A program made the position numbers and the translations under genes. Below, piece after piece: positions 1 to 5,299 of a DNA stretch of 5,299 bases; the first letter of the stretch is position 1; each line of letters begins with the position of its first letter. The notes below the pieces were generated by a model. The model worked only from the letters and a program-made list of their open reading frames with translations. It did no database searches and was not told the origin of the DNA. Origin of the DNA: JBCBSS01 sp039819065 (GTDB lineage: Bacteria; Bacteroidota; Bacteroidia; Cytophagales; Cyclobacteriaceae); contig JBCBSS010000250.1 in NCBI GenBank assembly GCA_039819065.1, positions 1 to 5,299 of the forward strand, read 5' to 3'.

Positions 1-71
1 AGAATGGTTTGATCCATAAACAAGCCATAAAAAAATACTTCCATACTGATATAGCTAAAGATGCCTGACTT

Positions 72-154
72 GTGCATATACGTAATAACCTTATTCATGT
101 TTGAATGATGAATAATTAGGTAACTATTACTTTAAATCAATGGTTATAATGCAC
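72..154. repeat. Long imperfect inverted repeat / potential structured leader
   Basis: The core is a perfect 8-base inverted repeat, TTATTCAT (91-98) with ATGAATAA (108-115), around a 9-base loop. It continues outward: ACC (88-90) pairs with GGT (119-121) past a 3-base bulge, and GTAATA (82-87) pairs with TATTAC (125-130) past another 3-base bulge. Further out, GTGCATATA (72-80) can pair with TATA+ATGCAC (145-154) with one bulged A, across an internal loop of 14 bases on the 3' side. In total about 26 base pairs can form. It could be an RNA structure, a factor-independent terminator of a gene to the left, or a remnant of a small repeat. The sequence is AT-rich, so part of the pairing may be chance. 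Confidence 0.4.
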
Positions 155-285
155 TGAAAACCAAGTAATTTACCCTTATTTCAAATATTGAGTTCAAAAA
201 TTAGAATTTTACAATTACTTTTAGTGTTTGGTAAAATTCATATACTACCTTTACGTAGTTAAACGTTTACCTATCATCTGGCCCA

Positions 286-301
286 AAAAGCGTAAGCTTT
301 T
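286..301 (+). promoter_or_regulatory. Small hairpin with GUAA tetraloop just upstream of the lipoprotein start
   Basis: AAAAGC (286-291) and GCTTTT (296-301) form a perfect 6-base-pair stem around GTAA. In RNA this is a GNRA-type tetraloop, which is known to stabilise hairpins. The stem ends 10 bases before the ATG at 312, so it could affect ribosome access to the lipoprotein message or act as a weak terminator. No function is demonstrated, and a stem of this size can arise by chance. Confidence 0.3.
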
Positions 302-311
302 GCGAACCAAA

Positions 312-1073
312 ATGAGGAGCATATTTTTTCTAGTTCTGTGTGCATTTTTTATGATCTCTTTGCAATCATGCACCAAGAGAATGATATGTCCCGCCTATCA
401 GAGTGCCTTCATTTATGATAAAGAAGAACTGAACAAGCGCTTCAGCTACTTTCAGGATTCCTTACCCAAAGAAAACCTAACAGCTTCAGTCCAAAAGGAT
501 CGTTTTCTCATTATTGAGCCCCAAAGCTTCAAGAAGAAGAACCGGAGCCTCCAAACTATCGAGATGAAGGACGTGATGCCTATTCCCGATACTACCAATA
601 TAGAAGAAGAGATTATTTTCATTGATTCTATCATGGGTGACACGGTGCGTGGCAGGGCTAATACGTGGTTAAAAGGCCCTTACAACGTCGAGCAGGAAAC
701 CTATATGTACATCTTCAGGGATATACTAGTGCTCCCCGATAGAAGAGCGGAAGAGGAAGCAGCAGAAGAATCTGATATCCTGGATGTTGAGGCACCAGAA
801 GAAAAGAAGGGATTCTTTTCTTTCTTGAAGCGTAAGAAGAAAAAAGAACCACAGGAATCTTTGATCGGCGATGAAGATCCACCGACCGATGAGGAAGATG
901 AAGAGGGTGTTGAAGGCCCTCCTAAGAAAAAAGGTTTATTCAACCGTGGTGATAAGAAGAAGAAACCAAAGCAAAAGAAGCCTAAGAAGCAGAAGAAAAA
1001 GCCGGATGACGAAGCTGACCCTGAGGATGATGAAGAGGACGCAGATGAGGAAGACGGCGACGACGATTTCTAG
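312..1073 (+). CDS. Lipoprotein with alternating acidic and lysine-rich C-terminal blocks, function unknown
   Basis: This gene encodes a 253-residue protein. The ATG at 312 is chosen because it places a classical lipoprotein signal directly at the N-terminus: basic R2, a hydrophobic core (residues 4-16) and the lipobox LQSC, with lipidated Cys at residue 20. The frame stays open upstream to a TTG at 228, but that would add 28 basic and aromatic residues ahead of the signal. After Cys20 comes Thr-Lys-Arg, without the acidic residues of Bacteroidota surface-export signals, so a periplasm-facing anchor is more likely. Residues 26-145 are a mixed, probably folded region starting CPAYQSAFIYDKEEL. 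From about residue 146 the chain becomes blocks of opposite charge: acidic 146-164, basic 165-178, acidic 188-199, basic 205-230, acidic 232-252. The basic blocks begin with related KKGFF and KKGLF motifs, suggesting a degenerate repeat. The tail is probably disordered and may bind a charged partner. I do not recognise the family. The gene stands alone and converges on its right-hand neighbour. Confidence 0.85.
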   Translation: MRSIFFLVLCAFFMISLQSCTKRMICPAYQSAFIYDKEELNKRFSYFQDSLPKENLTASVQKDRFLIIEPQSFKKKNRSLQTIEMKDVMPIPDTTNIEEEIIFIDSIMGDTVRGRANTWLKGPYNVEQETYMYIFRDILVLPDRRAEEEAAEESDILDVEAPEEKKGFFSFLKRKKKKEPQESLIGDEDPPTDEEDEEGVEGPPKKKGLFNRGDKKKKPKQKKPKKQKKKPDDEADPEDDEEDADEEDGDDDF

Positions 1074-1098
1074 GTCTTCCTAAGAGAAGCCCGTAGCC

Positions 1099-1121
1099 CG
1101 ATAATCCCACACTTATCGTTT
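1099..1121 (+). terminator. Candidate weak terminator after the lipoprotein gene
   Basis: CGATAA (1099-1104) and TTATCG (1113-1118) form a perfect 6-base-pair stem with an 8-base loop, 25 bases past the stop codon, followed by TTTAT. The stem is low in GC and the T run is short, so termination strength would be modest. Its position in a convergent gap supports the role. Confidence 0.35.
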
Positions 1122-1123
1122 AT

Positions 1124-1147
1124 GCTCTATATGAGCTAGTTTCTAGC
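1124..1147. terminator. Pair of overlapping small hairpins in the convergent gap
   Basis: GCTC (1124-1127)/GAGC (1133-1136) and GCTAG (1135-1139)/CTAGC (1143-1147, loop TTT) are adjacent and share two bases, so they would form alternatively. Neither has a clear T run in either direction. They may help terminate the minus-strand barrel gene, whose stop is at 1180-1182, or simply be chance pairing. Confidence 0.2.
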
Positions 1148-1179
1148 AAAGGACTGGAATTGACAAGCACTTGGTATGA

Positions 1180-1875
1180 TCAATTGCTGAATAGAAGACC
1201 TATGGAAATTTCCAGCCCTGTGAAGTCTATCTGCGAGTCGCCGTAGTCGGCTTCCACCGTTTGTAAAGGCCCTGAGATAGGCCCACCGGTATAACTGCCT
1301 CGCAAATCCAGATCAGCATCTCCAATAAAGTAATTGCCTTCCAGTGATATGCCAAACTGATTATTGAGGTAGAAGATGTATTCTACACCAAAATGAAAGC
1401 CCAGACCGATGTTGTTGTCAAACTCAAAATCTGAGTTGGCTACGTCCCATCCCTCAAGGTCTCTTAGCGCCCGGTCTAAGTTCCCTTCATTGAGCCGTGA
1501 AGCAAAATTATGAAAACCGAAACCACCAGCCTTAAACCGTATTTCCTGGCCGTTACCGGCAAACTGAAGCACTAATTCTACCGGTACCAATACGGTGAAA
1601 GTAGGGCCAACCATAGATTCACTGTTGTCAAATGGTACTTCCTTAACACCAAGGCCTGACATTCTATAAAGAGTAAAACCAGTTTCCAGGGCAAAGAACT
1701 GATTGAGGTCGACCCCTACACCTCTGAATGAAAAAGGACTAATGGGTGCTGAGAAAGAGCCGTTCTGAGGTAAAAAGTAAGAGAAAGAGATACCTACTTC
1801 TTGTGCCATATTCTGACCTGTAAAGGCAGTAGAAAAAAGTATGAAAAGAATAAATCCTTTGAGATGATTGAGCAT
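1180..1875 (-). CDS. Exported outer-membrane beta-barrel-like protein
   Basis: This gene encodes a 231-residue protein starting at the ATG complementary to 1873-1875, which gives a proper signal peptide: Lys6 in the n-region, a hydrophobic core (about residues 8-17) and a likely signal peptidase I site after NMA (residue 24). There is no lipobox cysteine. The mature chain shows amphipathic strand-like stretches with alternating hydrophobic residues, Gly/Asn/Asp-rich turns and aromatic girdle-like residues, for example FTVLVPVELVLQF (93-105), IGLGFHFGVEYIFYL (156-170), FGISLEGNYFIG (174-185) and the closing strand FTGLEISIGLLFSN (218-231). This is typical of small 8- to 10-strand Bacteroidota outer-membrane proteins of the OMP beta-brl / porin-family type. 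The specific role (structural, adhesin or pore) cannot be read from sequence. The gene is transcribed alone, divergently from the amidohydrolase operon, and could share regulation through the 145-base intergenic region. Confidence 0.8.
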   Translation of the reverse strand: MLNHLKGFILFILFSTAFTGQNMAQEVGISFSYFLPQNGSFSAPISPFSFRGVGVDLNQFFALETGFTLYRMSGLGVKEVPFDNSESMVGPTFTVLVPVELVLQFAGNGQEIRFKAGGFGFHNFASRLNEGNLDRALRDLEGWDVANSDFEFDNNIGLGFHFGVEYIFYLNNQFGISLEGNYFIGDADLDLRGSYTGGPISGPLQTVEADYGDSQIDFTGLEISIGLLFSN

Positions 1876-2020
1876 GTTAAAAAAGTGATTCGTGTGTTAC
1901 TAAGTGATCCTATGCTAATGCTAGATTAAAGATGAGAAAAAGTTTTTACATTAATTTGATCAGTTTCAAATCTTCCATTTTTGAGTATATTGCTCGAGCC
2001 ATAATTAAACCATGTAGACT
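1876..2020. promoter_or_regulatory. Divergent intergenic region (barrel gene / amidohydrolase operon)
   Basis: These 145 bases must hold promoters for both flanking genes. No exact TAnnTTTG element is present on either strand. Near-matches with one mismatch are TTAATTTG (1951-1958, + strand) and AAGATTTG (minus strand, complement of 1967-1974), both touching the dyad at 1954-1971 and neither with a clear -33 TTG. Direct repeats AAGTGAT (1883-1889 and 1902-1908, 19 bases apart) and a tandem hexamer ATGCTA (1912-1923) lie on the barrel-gene side. Promoter presence is inferred from gene orientation, not from a recognised consensus. Confidence 0.45.
1954..1971. promoter_or_regulatory. Candidate operator dyad in the divergent promoter region
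   Basis: ATTTGA (1954-1959) and TCAAAT (1966-1971) are perfect inverted half-sites separated by 6 bases, an 18-base layout typical of dimeric bacterial regulators. The dyad sits between the two divergent starts, about 50 bases before the amidohydrolase ATG and about 80 bases before the barrel ATG. It overlaps the only near-matches to the -7 element on both strands. No regulator gene is present in the window to pair with it. Confidence 0.3.
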
Positions 2021-3763
2021 ATGAATCAATGTAATTCAAGACTCACTTTTTTAGGTCTAATCACCTCTTTTTCACTGTTAATCAACATATCCTGTAGCAT
2101 TTTAGAGAATCATCCTGAAGCCGATATGATCATCAAAAACGGGACGATCTACACCATGGATGAGCAACAACCTATAGTAGAATTTGTTGCAGTGCAAGGA
2201 GATAAAATAGCCTTCGCAGGTACGGAATCTGATGGTGCCAAGTGGATAGGAGAGGAGACCCAAGTAGTTGATCTTAAAGGCAATACCATGACCCCTGGAT
2301 TCATAGAATCTCATGGACACATTATGGGCTTGGGCTATAATGAGCTCAACATTGACCTGCGAGATGTTCAGAATTATGAGGAGCTGGTAGGGATGATAGA
2401 GGAGGCGGTAGCCAAAGCAGAACCGGGTCAATGGATATTGGGTCGAGGTTGGCACCAAAGCAAATGGGAACCGGCACCGGTACCTGCAGTCAAAGGGTTT
2501 CAAACACACGATAAGCTAAGTGAGATATCTCCAGATAACCCTGTCTTCTTGCGGCACGCCAGTGGACACGCTGCTTTTGCCAATGCTAAAGCCATGGAAA
2601 TAGCGGGCGTAAATGTCCTGTCAATTGAATCATTTGAACAGATCGAAGTAGAAGGAGGGGAAGTGGTAGTAGATGCATTGGGTAACCCTACTGGTATCTT
2701 CAACGAGCCTGCAGCAATGGATCTTGTTCGTAAGCATATTCCAGTTAATACGACAGAAACAGATACAAGAGCGTTGGAACTGGCTTTAGAAGCATGCCTT
2801 AAGAATGGTATAACCAGCTTTCACGAGGCTGGTGTAGGGCGTAGGATCATCAACTTATTCCAAACCTTTAAAACTGAAGATAAACTACCGGTAAGGCTCT
2901 ATGTGATGCTCACTGGATGGGAAAGAGACCTATTGGAAGAGTGGTACCAGAAAGGCCCTGAGGTTGATACCGCAGAGCATTTGCTTACCATTCGCTCAGT
3001 GAAACTCAATTGTGATGGGGCACTGGGCTCAAGAGGAGCATGGTTAATCAAGCCGTATACTGACCGTCCGGGTCACTATGGCCATGAAACCTTGCCCATG
3101 GAATTTGTTGAAGAAACGTCCAAAAAGGCACTGCAAGCAGGCTTTCAAGTTTGTTCACATGCCATTGGTGATCGTGCTAACCGAGAGATTCTAGACCGTT
3201 ATCAAACCGCCTTTGAGGCCAATCCCGACAAAGCCAAGGATCACAGATTTCGTATAGAGCATGCTCAGCACTTACACCCTGATGATATTCCAAGATTTGG
3301 AAAAATGGGTGTGATCGCTTCAATGCAGGCAGTACATATGTCCTCCGACCGCCCATGGGCTATTTTTAGGCTGGGTGAAAAACGTATAAAAGACGGTGCT
3401 TACGTCTGGCAGAAGTTACTTCAATCGGGAGCAGTGATTATCAACGGTACAGACGTGCCTGTAGAACCCATCAACCCATTGGCTTCATTCTATGCATCAG
3501 TAAGTAGAAAAACGCTTAAAGGTACACCAGAAGGCGGATACGAGGCCGAACAACGCATGACACGTCAGCAAGCTTTAAAGTCGTATACATTGGATGCAGC
3601 TTACGGCGCTTTCGAGGAAAACATCAAAGGCTCTATCGAAGCGGGTAAGTTGGCCGATTTTACTGTCTTTACCAAAGACATAATGACTGTGCCTGAGAGT
3701 GAAATTCTGACTTCTGAAATAGCACACACAATAGTAGGAGGTAAAATAGCTTATTCGAAATGA
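2021..3763 (+). CDS. Exported amidohydrolase family 3 (YtcJ-like) metal-dependent hydrolase
   Basis: This gene encodes a 580-residue, full-length member of the amidohydrolase_3 branch of the amidohydrolase superfamily, which hydrolyses C-N bonds; relatives include YtcJ and N-substituted formamide deformylase. Visible hallmarks are the N-terminal beta-sandwich start IIKNGTIYTMD (37-47), the metal-binding HxH in ESHGH (H98, H100), GRGWHQSKW (141-149), RHASGHAAFAN (178-188), SVKLNCDGALGS (326-337, K328), the metal/active-site His in CSHAIGDRA (H380), RIEHAQHLH (E413, H414), the late Asp in NGTDVPVEP (D478), and the C-terminal return to the sandwich, AGKLADFTVF (541-550). All expected metal ligands appear intact. 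Residues 1-25 form an export signal ending INISC. Cys25 may be lipidated, but Asn at -3 makes the lipobox atypical, so the protein could instead be secreted to the periplasm. The stop overlaps the next start (ATGA), marking an operon. The substrate cannot be named from sequence. Confidence 0.92.
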   Translation: MNQCNSRLTFLGLITSFSLLINISCSILENHPEADMIIKNGTIYTMDEQQPIVEFVAVQGDKIAFAGTESDGAKWIGEETQVVDLKGNTMTPGFIESHGHIMGLGYNELNIDLRDVQNYEELVGMIEEAVAKAEPGQWILGRGWHQSKWEPAPVPAVKGFQTHDKLSEISPDNPVFLRHASGHAAFANAKAMEIAGVNVLSIESFEQIEVEGGEVVVDALGNPTGIFNEPAAMDLVRKHIPVNTTETDTRALELALEACLKNGITSFHEAGVGRRIINLFQTFKTEDKLPVRLYVMLTGWERDLLEEWYQKGPEVDTAEHLLTIRSVKLNCDGALGSRGAWLIKPYTDRPGHYGHETLPMEFVEETSKKALQAGFQVCSHAIGDRANREILDRYQTAFEANPDKAKDHRFRIEHAQHLHPDDIPRFGKMGVIASMQAVHMSSDRPWAIFRLGEKRIKDGAYVWQKLLQSGAVIINGTDVPVEPINPLASFYASVSRKTLKGTPEGGYEAEQRMTRQQALKSYTLDAAYGAFEENIKGSIEAGKLADFTVFTKDIMTVPESEILTSEIAHTIVGGKIAYSK

Positions 3764-4869
3764 TACTTCAGACTACCTCTCCTCAACTGGTCATAGACCA
3801 GTCTAAATGCTTGTCGAATATCCAAATGATGGTGGACAAGGCCAAACGCCACGATATTGAGCTGGCTCCCCATTTTAAAACGCACCAGAGTCATGTGGTC
3901 GGGGGCTGGATGAAGGAAGCGGGAGTCAGACGCATCACGGTCACTTCCGTTCGAATGGCTGAGTATTTTGCCAATGATTGGCATGAAATTCTAGTCGCCA
4001 TGCCAGTCAATGTGCTCGAACATAAAAAGCTCAACCAATTAGCATCCAAAATACAGTTAGATATTCTAGCGGTTGATACCGAGGTGATTCGCGTACTGAG
4101 CAATCACTTGACTGCTGAGGTGGGCGTTTGGGTAGAGATTGATAGCGGGGGCAAGCGCACGGGTGTACGAGCTGAAGATTATGATAGAATAGAACAGCTT
4201 ATCACTGAAATAAACGATCATCCCTTTCTTACATTTAAAGGCATTTATAGCCATGCCGGACAAAGCTATTCGGCGAAGGGAGCTAGGGAAATAATAAACA
4301 TTCACGAGGCTTCGATGGCGAGATTGCGTCCATTGAAGCAATACCTTGTATCTAAAGGGCACAAGCCGCTATTACGAATTGGTGATTCCCCAACTTGTTC
4401 CGTCGCCGATGATTTTGAAGATGTCGACATAATTGGGCCAGGAAACTTTGTCTTCTATGATTTGATGCAGACTGAAATTGGTTCTTGCCAGATGGAGCAA
4501 GTGTCAGTAGTGATGGTTTGCCCGGTTATTGCTAAAAACGAAGAGCGACAAGAAGTGATCATTCATGGCGGAGCCGTACATTTTTCCAAGGATGCACTTT
4601 CACTGGAAAACGGTAGCAAAAACTTTGGACAACTGATGAGATTTGATCAGCTTGGTTGGTCGACCCCAATCGAAAGTTGTTATATCAAGTCGCTATCTCA
4701 GGAGCACGGCGTACTGAGTGTGACAAGGGAATTCTACGATGAAATTAATACTGGGGATTTAGTTTGTGTACTGCCCGTGCATTCGTGTTTGACAGCAGAG
4801 GGCATGAGAGGGTATGTGACGTTGGAGGGAAATACAGTTGATCACCTGCAAGGCAATCAACTGCACTGA
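3760..4869 (+). CDS. PLP-dependent D-threonine aldolase / D-serine dehydratase family enzyme
   Basis: This gene encodes a 369-residue enzyme of the fold-type III PLP family with an alanine-racemase-like N-terminal barrel and a C-terminal D-Ser dehydratase-like domain; the length is normal. Residues seen: SPQLVIDQSK (7-16) typical of the N-terminus, the PLP lysine in PHFKTHQ (K40), EIDSGGKRTGV (127-137 region), YSHAGQSY (163-170), GDSPT (208-212, phosphate-cup region), GPGNFVFYD (226-234), GGAVHFSKD (270-278), and the metal site PVHSC (H341, C343). In characterised eukaryotic DSD1-type D-serine dehydratase the zinc ligands are His and Cys two residues apart, whereas D-threonine aldolases are reported with His and Asp. 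The His-x-Cys here favours a dehydratase acting on D-serine or a similar D-3-hydroxy amino acid; this is inference. There is no signal peptide, so it is cytoplasmic. The start overlaps the amidohydrolase stop by ATGA, implying translational coupling. An AGGAGG (3736-3741) lies 18 bases upstream, farther than optimal. Confidence 0.88.
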   Translation: MILQTTSPQLVIDQSKCLSNIQMMVDKAKRHDIELAPHFKTHQSHVVGGWMKEAGVRRITVTSVRMAEYFANDWHEILVAMPVNVLEHKKLNQLASKIQLDILAVDTEVIRVLSNHLTAEVGVWVEIDSGGKRTGVRAEDYDRIEQLITEINDHPFLTFKGIYSHAGQSYSAKGAREIINIHEASMARLRPLKQYLVSKGHKPLLRIGDSPTCSVADDFEDVDIIGPGNFVFYDLMQTEIGSCQMEQVSVVMVCPVIAKNEERQEVIIHGGAVHFSKDALSLENGSKNFGQLMRFDQLGWSTPIESCYIKSLSQEHGVLSVTREFYDEINTGDLVCVLPVHSCLTAEGMRGYVTLEGNTVDHLQGNQLH

Positions 4870-4874
4870 ATTTC

Positions 4875-5267
4875 TTATTTGGCGTGTTTTTTAACACGTT
4901 GTTTAAGCAACTCCCTATCCGTTGTGATAGAGGGGTCACTGTATATTTTAGAAGATAATTCTGCAATTACCGATTTCTTAAAGCCTAATTTTTCTGCGAT
5001 ATCCTGACAGAAAACGATCTCACTTTTGAAGACTTTTCCATCTATCTTCATGAGTTGTACAATGTTGTACAGATACTCAAACTTCTGATCTTCCGTCAAA
5101 GTACCTATGTTTACCTGCTCCTCCGGATTTTTAAGCATATGTGCTATTTCCTCCTCCGGAATACCATTTACTTTACCAATTGCATGAATGAGTTTTGACT
5201 CTCGGTCTGCTACCTGATTATCGCTGGCAGCCAATTGAATTAAGACGCTAAGTTGCTCTTTATACAT
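4875..5267 (-). CDS. TerB-like (tellurite-resistance TerB family) small helical protein
   Basis: This gene encodes a 130-residue, acidic-to-neutral, all-helical protein with no signal peptide or membrane segment, hence cytoplasmic. It shows two TerB-like units: AASDNQVADRESKLI (13-27) and MKIDGKVFKSEIVF (73-86). Each has the Asp-x-x-(Val)-x-x-x-Glu type pattern that in TerB-fold proteins follows an acidic loop and is associated with metal binding. The length matches stand-alone TerB-domain proteins (about 120-150 residues). Such proteins are widespread outside tellurite-resistance operons, and no other ter genes (terA, C, D, E, Z) are nearby, so a tellurite role is not implied; the cellular role is unknown. 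The start at the complement of 5265-5267 is the first ATG in frame and has a T/A-rich leader without a Shine-Dalgarno. The stop lies 5 bases from the convergent PLP-enzyme stop. Only 32 bases upstream are in view, with no recognisable promoter. Confidence 0.82.
   Translation of the reverse strand: MYKEQLSVLIQLAASDNQVADRESKLIHAIGKVNGIPEEEIAHMLKNPEEQVNIGTLTEDQKFEYLYNIVQLMKIDGKVFKSEIVFCQDIAEKLGFKKSVIAELSSKIYSDPSITTDRELLKQRVKKHAK
4883..4904 (+). terminator. Candidate operon terminator embedded in the 3' end of the convergent TerB gene
   Basis: CGTGTT (4883-4888) and AACACG (4893-4898) make a perfect 6-base-pair stem with a TTTT loop. In + strand RNA it can be extended by up to three wobble pairs (4880-4882 with 4899-4901). 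It starts 13 bases after the PLP-enzyme stop and is followed by TTGTTT. The same bases encode the last residues (RVKKHA region) of the minus-strand gene, so it would serve the operon while being coding on the other strand. The T run is imperfect, so strength is uncertain. Confidence 0.4.
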
Positions 5268-5299
5268 TGTTTAAAAATTTGAACGAAAAAAAATCCAAC

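Larger units (their letters stand above)
1..311. other. AT-rich non-coding leader region upstream of the lipoprotein gene
   Basis: Stops interrupt every frame and I find no supportable gene or RNA gene here. The region contains a long imperfect inverted repeat (72-154), a 10-base palindrome TAAACGTTTA (260-269) and a compact hairpin (286-301) just before the start codon at 312. I looked for the Bacteroidota -7 element TAnnTTTG; only imperfect versions occur (for example CATGTTTG at 96-103), so no promoter is called. The stretch 228-311 is open in frame with the downstream gene from a TTG codon, but it precedes an obvious lipoprotein signal peptide and is read as leader. Confidence 0.6.

Noticed and set aside
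260..269. 10-base palindrome TAAACGTTTA resembling a LacI-family operator core
   Set aside because: Palindromes of this length are expected a few times in 5 kb; it is in an AT-rich stretch and the symmetry ends abruptly, with no linked regulator.
228..311. N-terminal extension of the lipoprotein gene from a TTG codon
   Set aside because: It would add 28 residues ahead of a textbook lipoprotein signal peptide that begins at the ATG at 312, and would bury the lipobox away from the N-terminus.
701..943. Antisense open frame rich in Ser/Pro opposite the charge-block tail
   Set aside because: It is the complement of Lys/Glu/Asp-rich codons, has no leader or family signature, and lies wholly inside the lipoprotein gene.
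1883..1923. Direct repeats AAGTGAT x2 and ATGCTA x2 as regulator sites
   Set aside because: They are short, occur once each and do not match a recognised binding consensus; noted only within the intergenic description.
3736..3741. AGGAGG as the ribosome binding site of the PLP-enzyme gene
   Set aside because: The 18-base gap to the ATG is too long for an efficient Shine-Dalgarno, and these bases encode part of the amidohydrolase C-terminus; coupling through the ATGA overlap explains initiation better.
4875..5267. Tellurite-resistance operon
   Set aside because: Only a single TerB-like gene is present; no TerA/C/D/E/Z-like proteins are in the window.
1..5299. Mobile element, CRISPR array, tRNA or rRNA
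   Set aside because: I found no transposase or integrase, no regularly spaced repeats, and no tRNA- or rRNA-like segments on either strand.

Overview
The window looks like an ordinary chromosomal stretch from a member of the Bacteroidota, probably a marine-type Cytophagales relative (Roseivirga/Fulvivirga-like). This placement is inferred from the style of the lipoprotein and outer-membrane proteins, A-rich leaders with little Shine-Dalgarno sequence before most starts, moderate-to-low GC, and the gene families present. No 16S or other marker gene is in view, so the genus is a guess. I see no tRNA, rRNA, CRISPR array, insertion sequence or phage gene.

Layout: positions 1-311 are AT-rich and non-coding. 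They hold a long imperfect inverted repeat (72-154) and a small GUAA-capped hairpin (286-301). A lipoprotein gene follows on the + strand (312-1073); its protein ends in alternating acidic and lysine-rich blocks. It converges on a minus-strand gene for an exported, probably outer-membrane beta-barrel protein (1180-1875), and the 106 bases between them contain several short hairpins. A 145-base divergent intergenic region with an 18-base dyad (1954-1971) separates the barrel gene from a two-gene + strand operon. The first operon gene is a secreted or lipid-anchored amidohydrolase of the YtcJ-like amidohydrolase_3 family (2021-3763). The second overlaps it by four bases (ATGA) and encodes a PLP enzyme of the D-threonine aldolase / D-serine dehydratase (DSD1) fold (3760-4869). 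A minus-strand gene for a two-repeat TerB-like protein (4875-5267) converges on the operon with only 5 bases between stop codons.

Functional reading: the only clear functional unit is the amidohydrolase/PLP-enzyme pair. Translational coupling suggests a shared pathway. An attractive but unproven idea is that the exported amidohydrolase removes an N-acyl, N-formyl or similar group from a D-amino acid derivative, and the cytoplasmic PLP enzyme then breaks down the freed D-hydroxy amino acid. The PLP enzyme carries a His-x-Cys metal site (H341, C343), which favours a D-serine or D-threo-3-hydroxyaspartate dehydratase activity over a D-threonine aldolase. The other three genes show no clear link to this pair. 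I do not see convincing evidence for a wholly new system; the items most worth checking are the coupled enzyme pair, the charge-block lipoprotein and the upstream inverted repeat.
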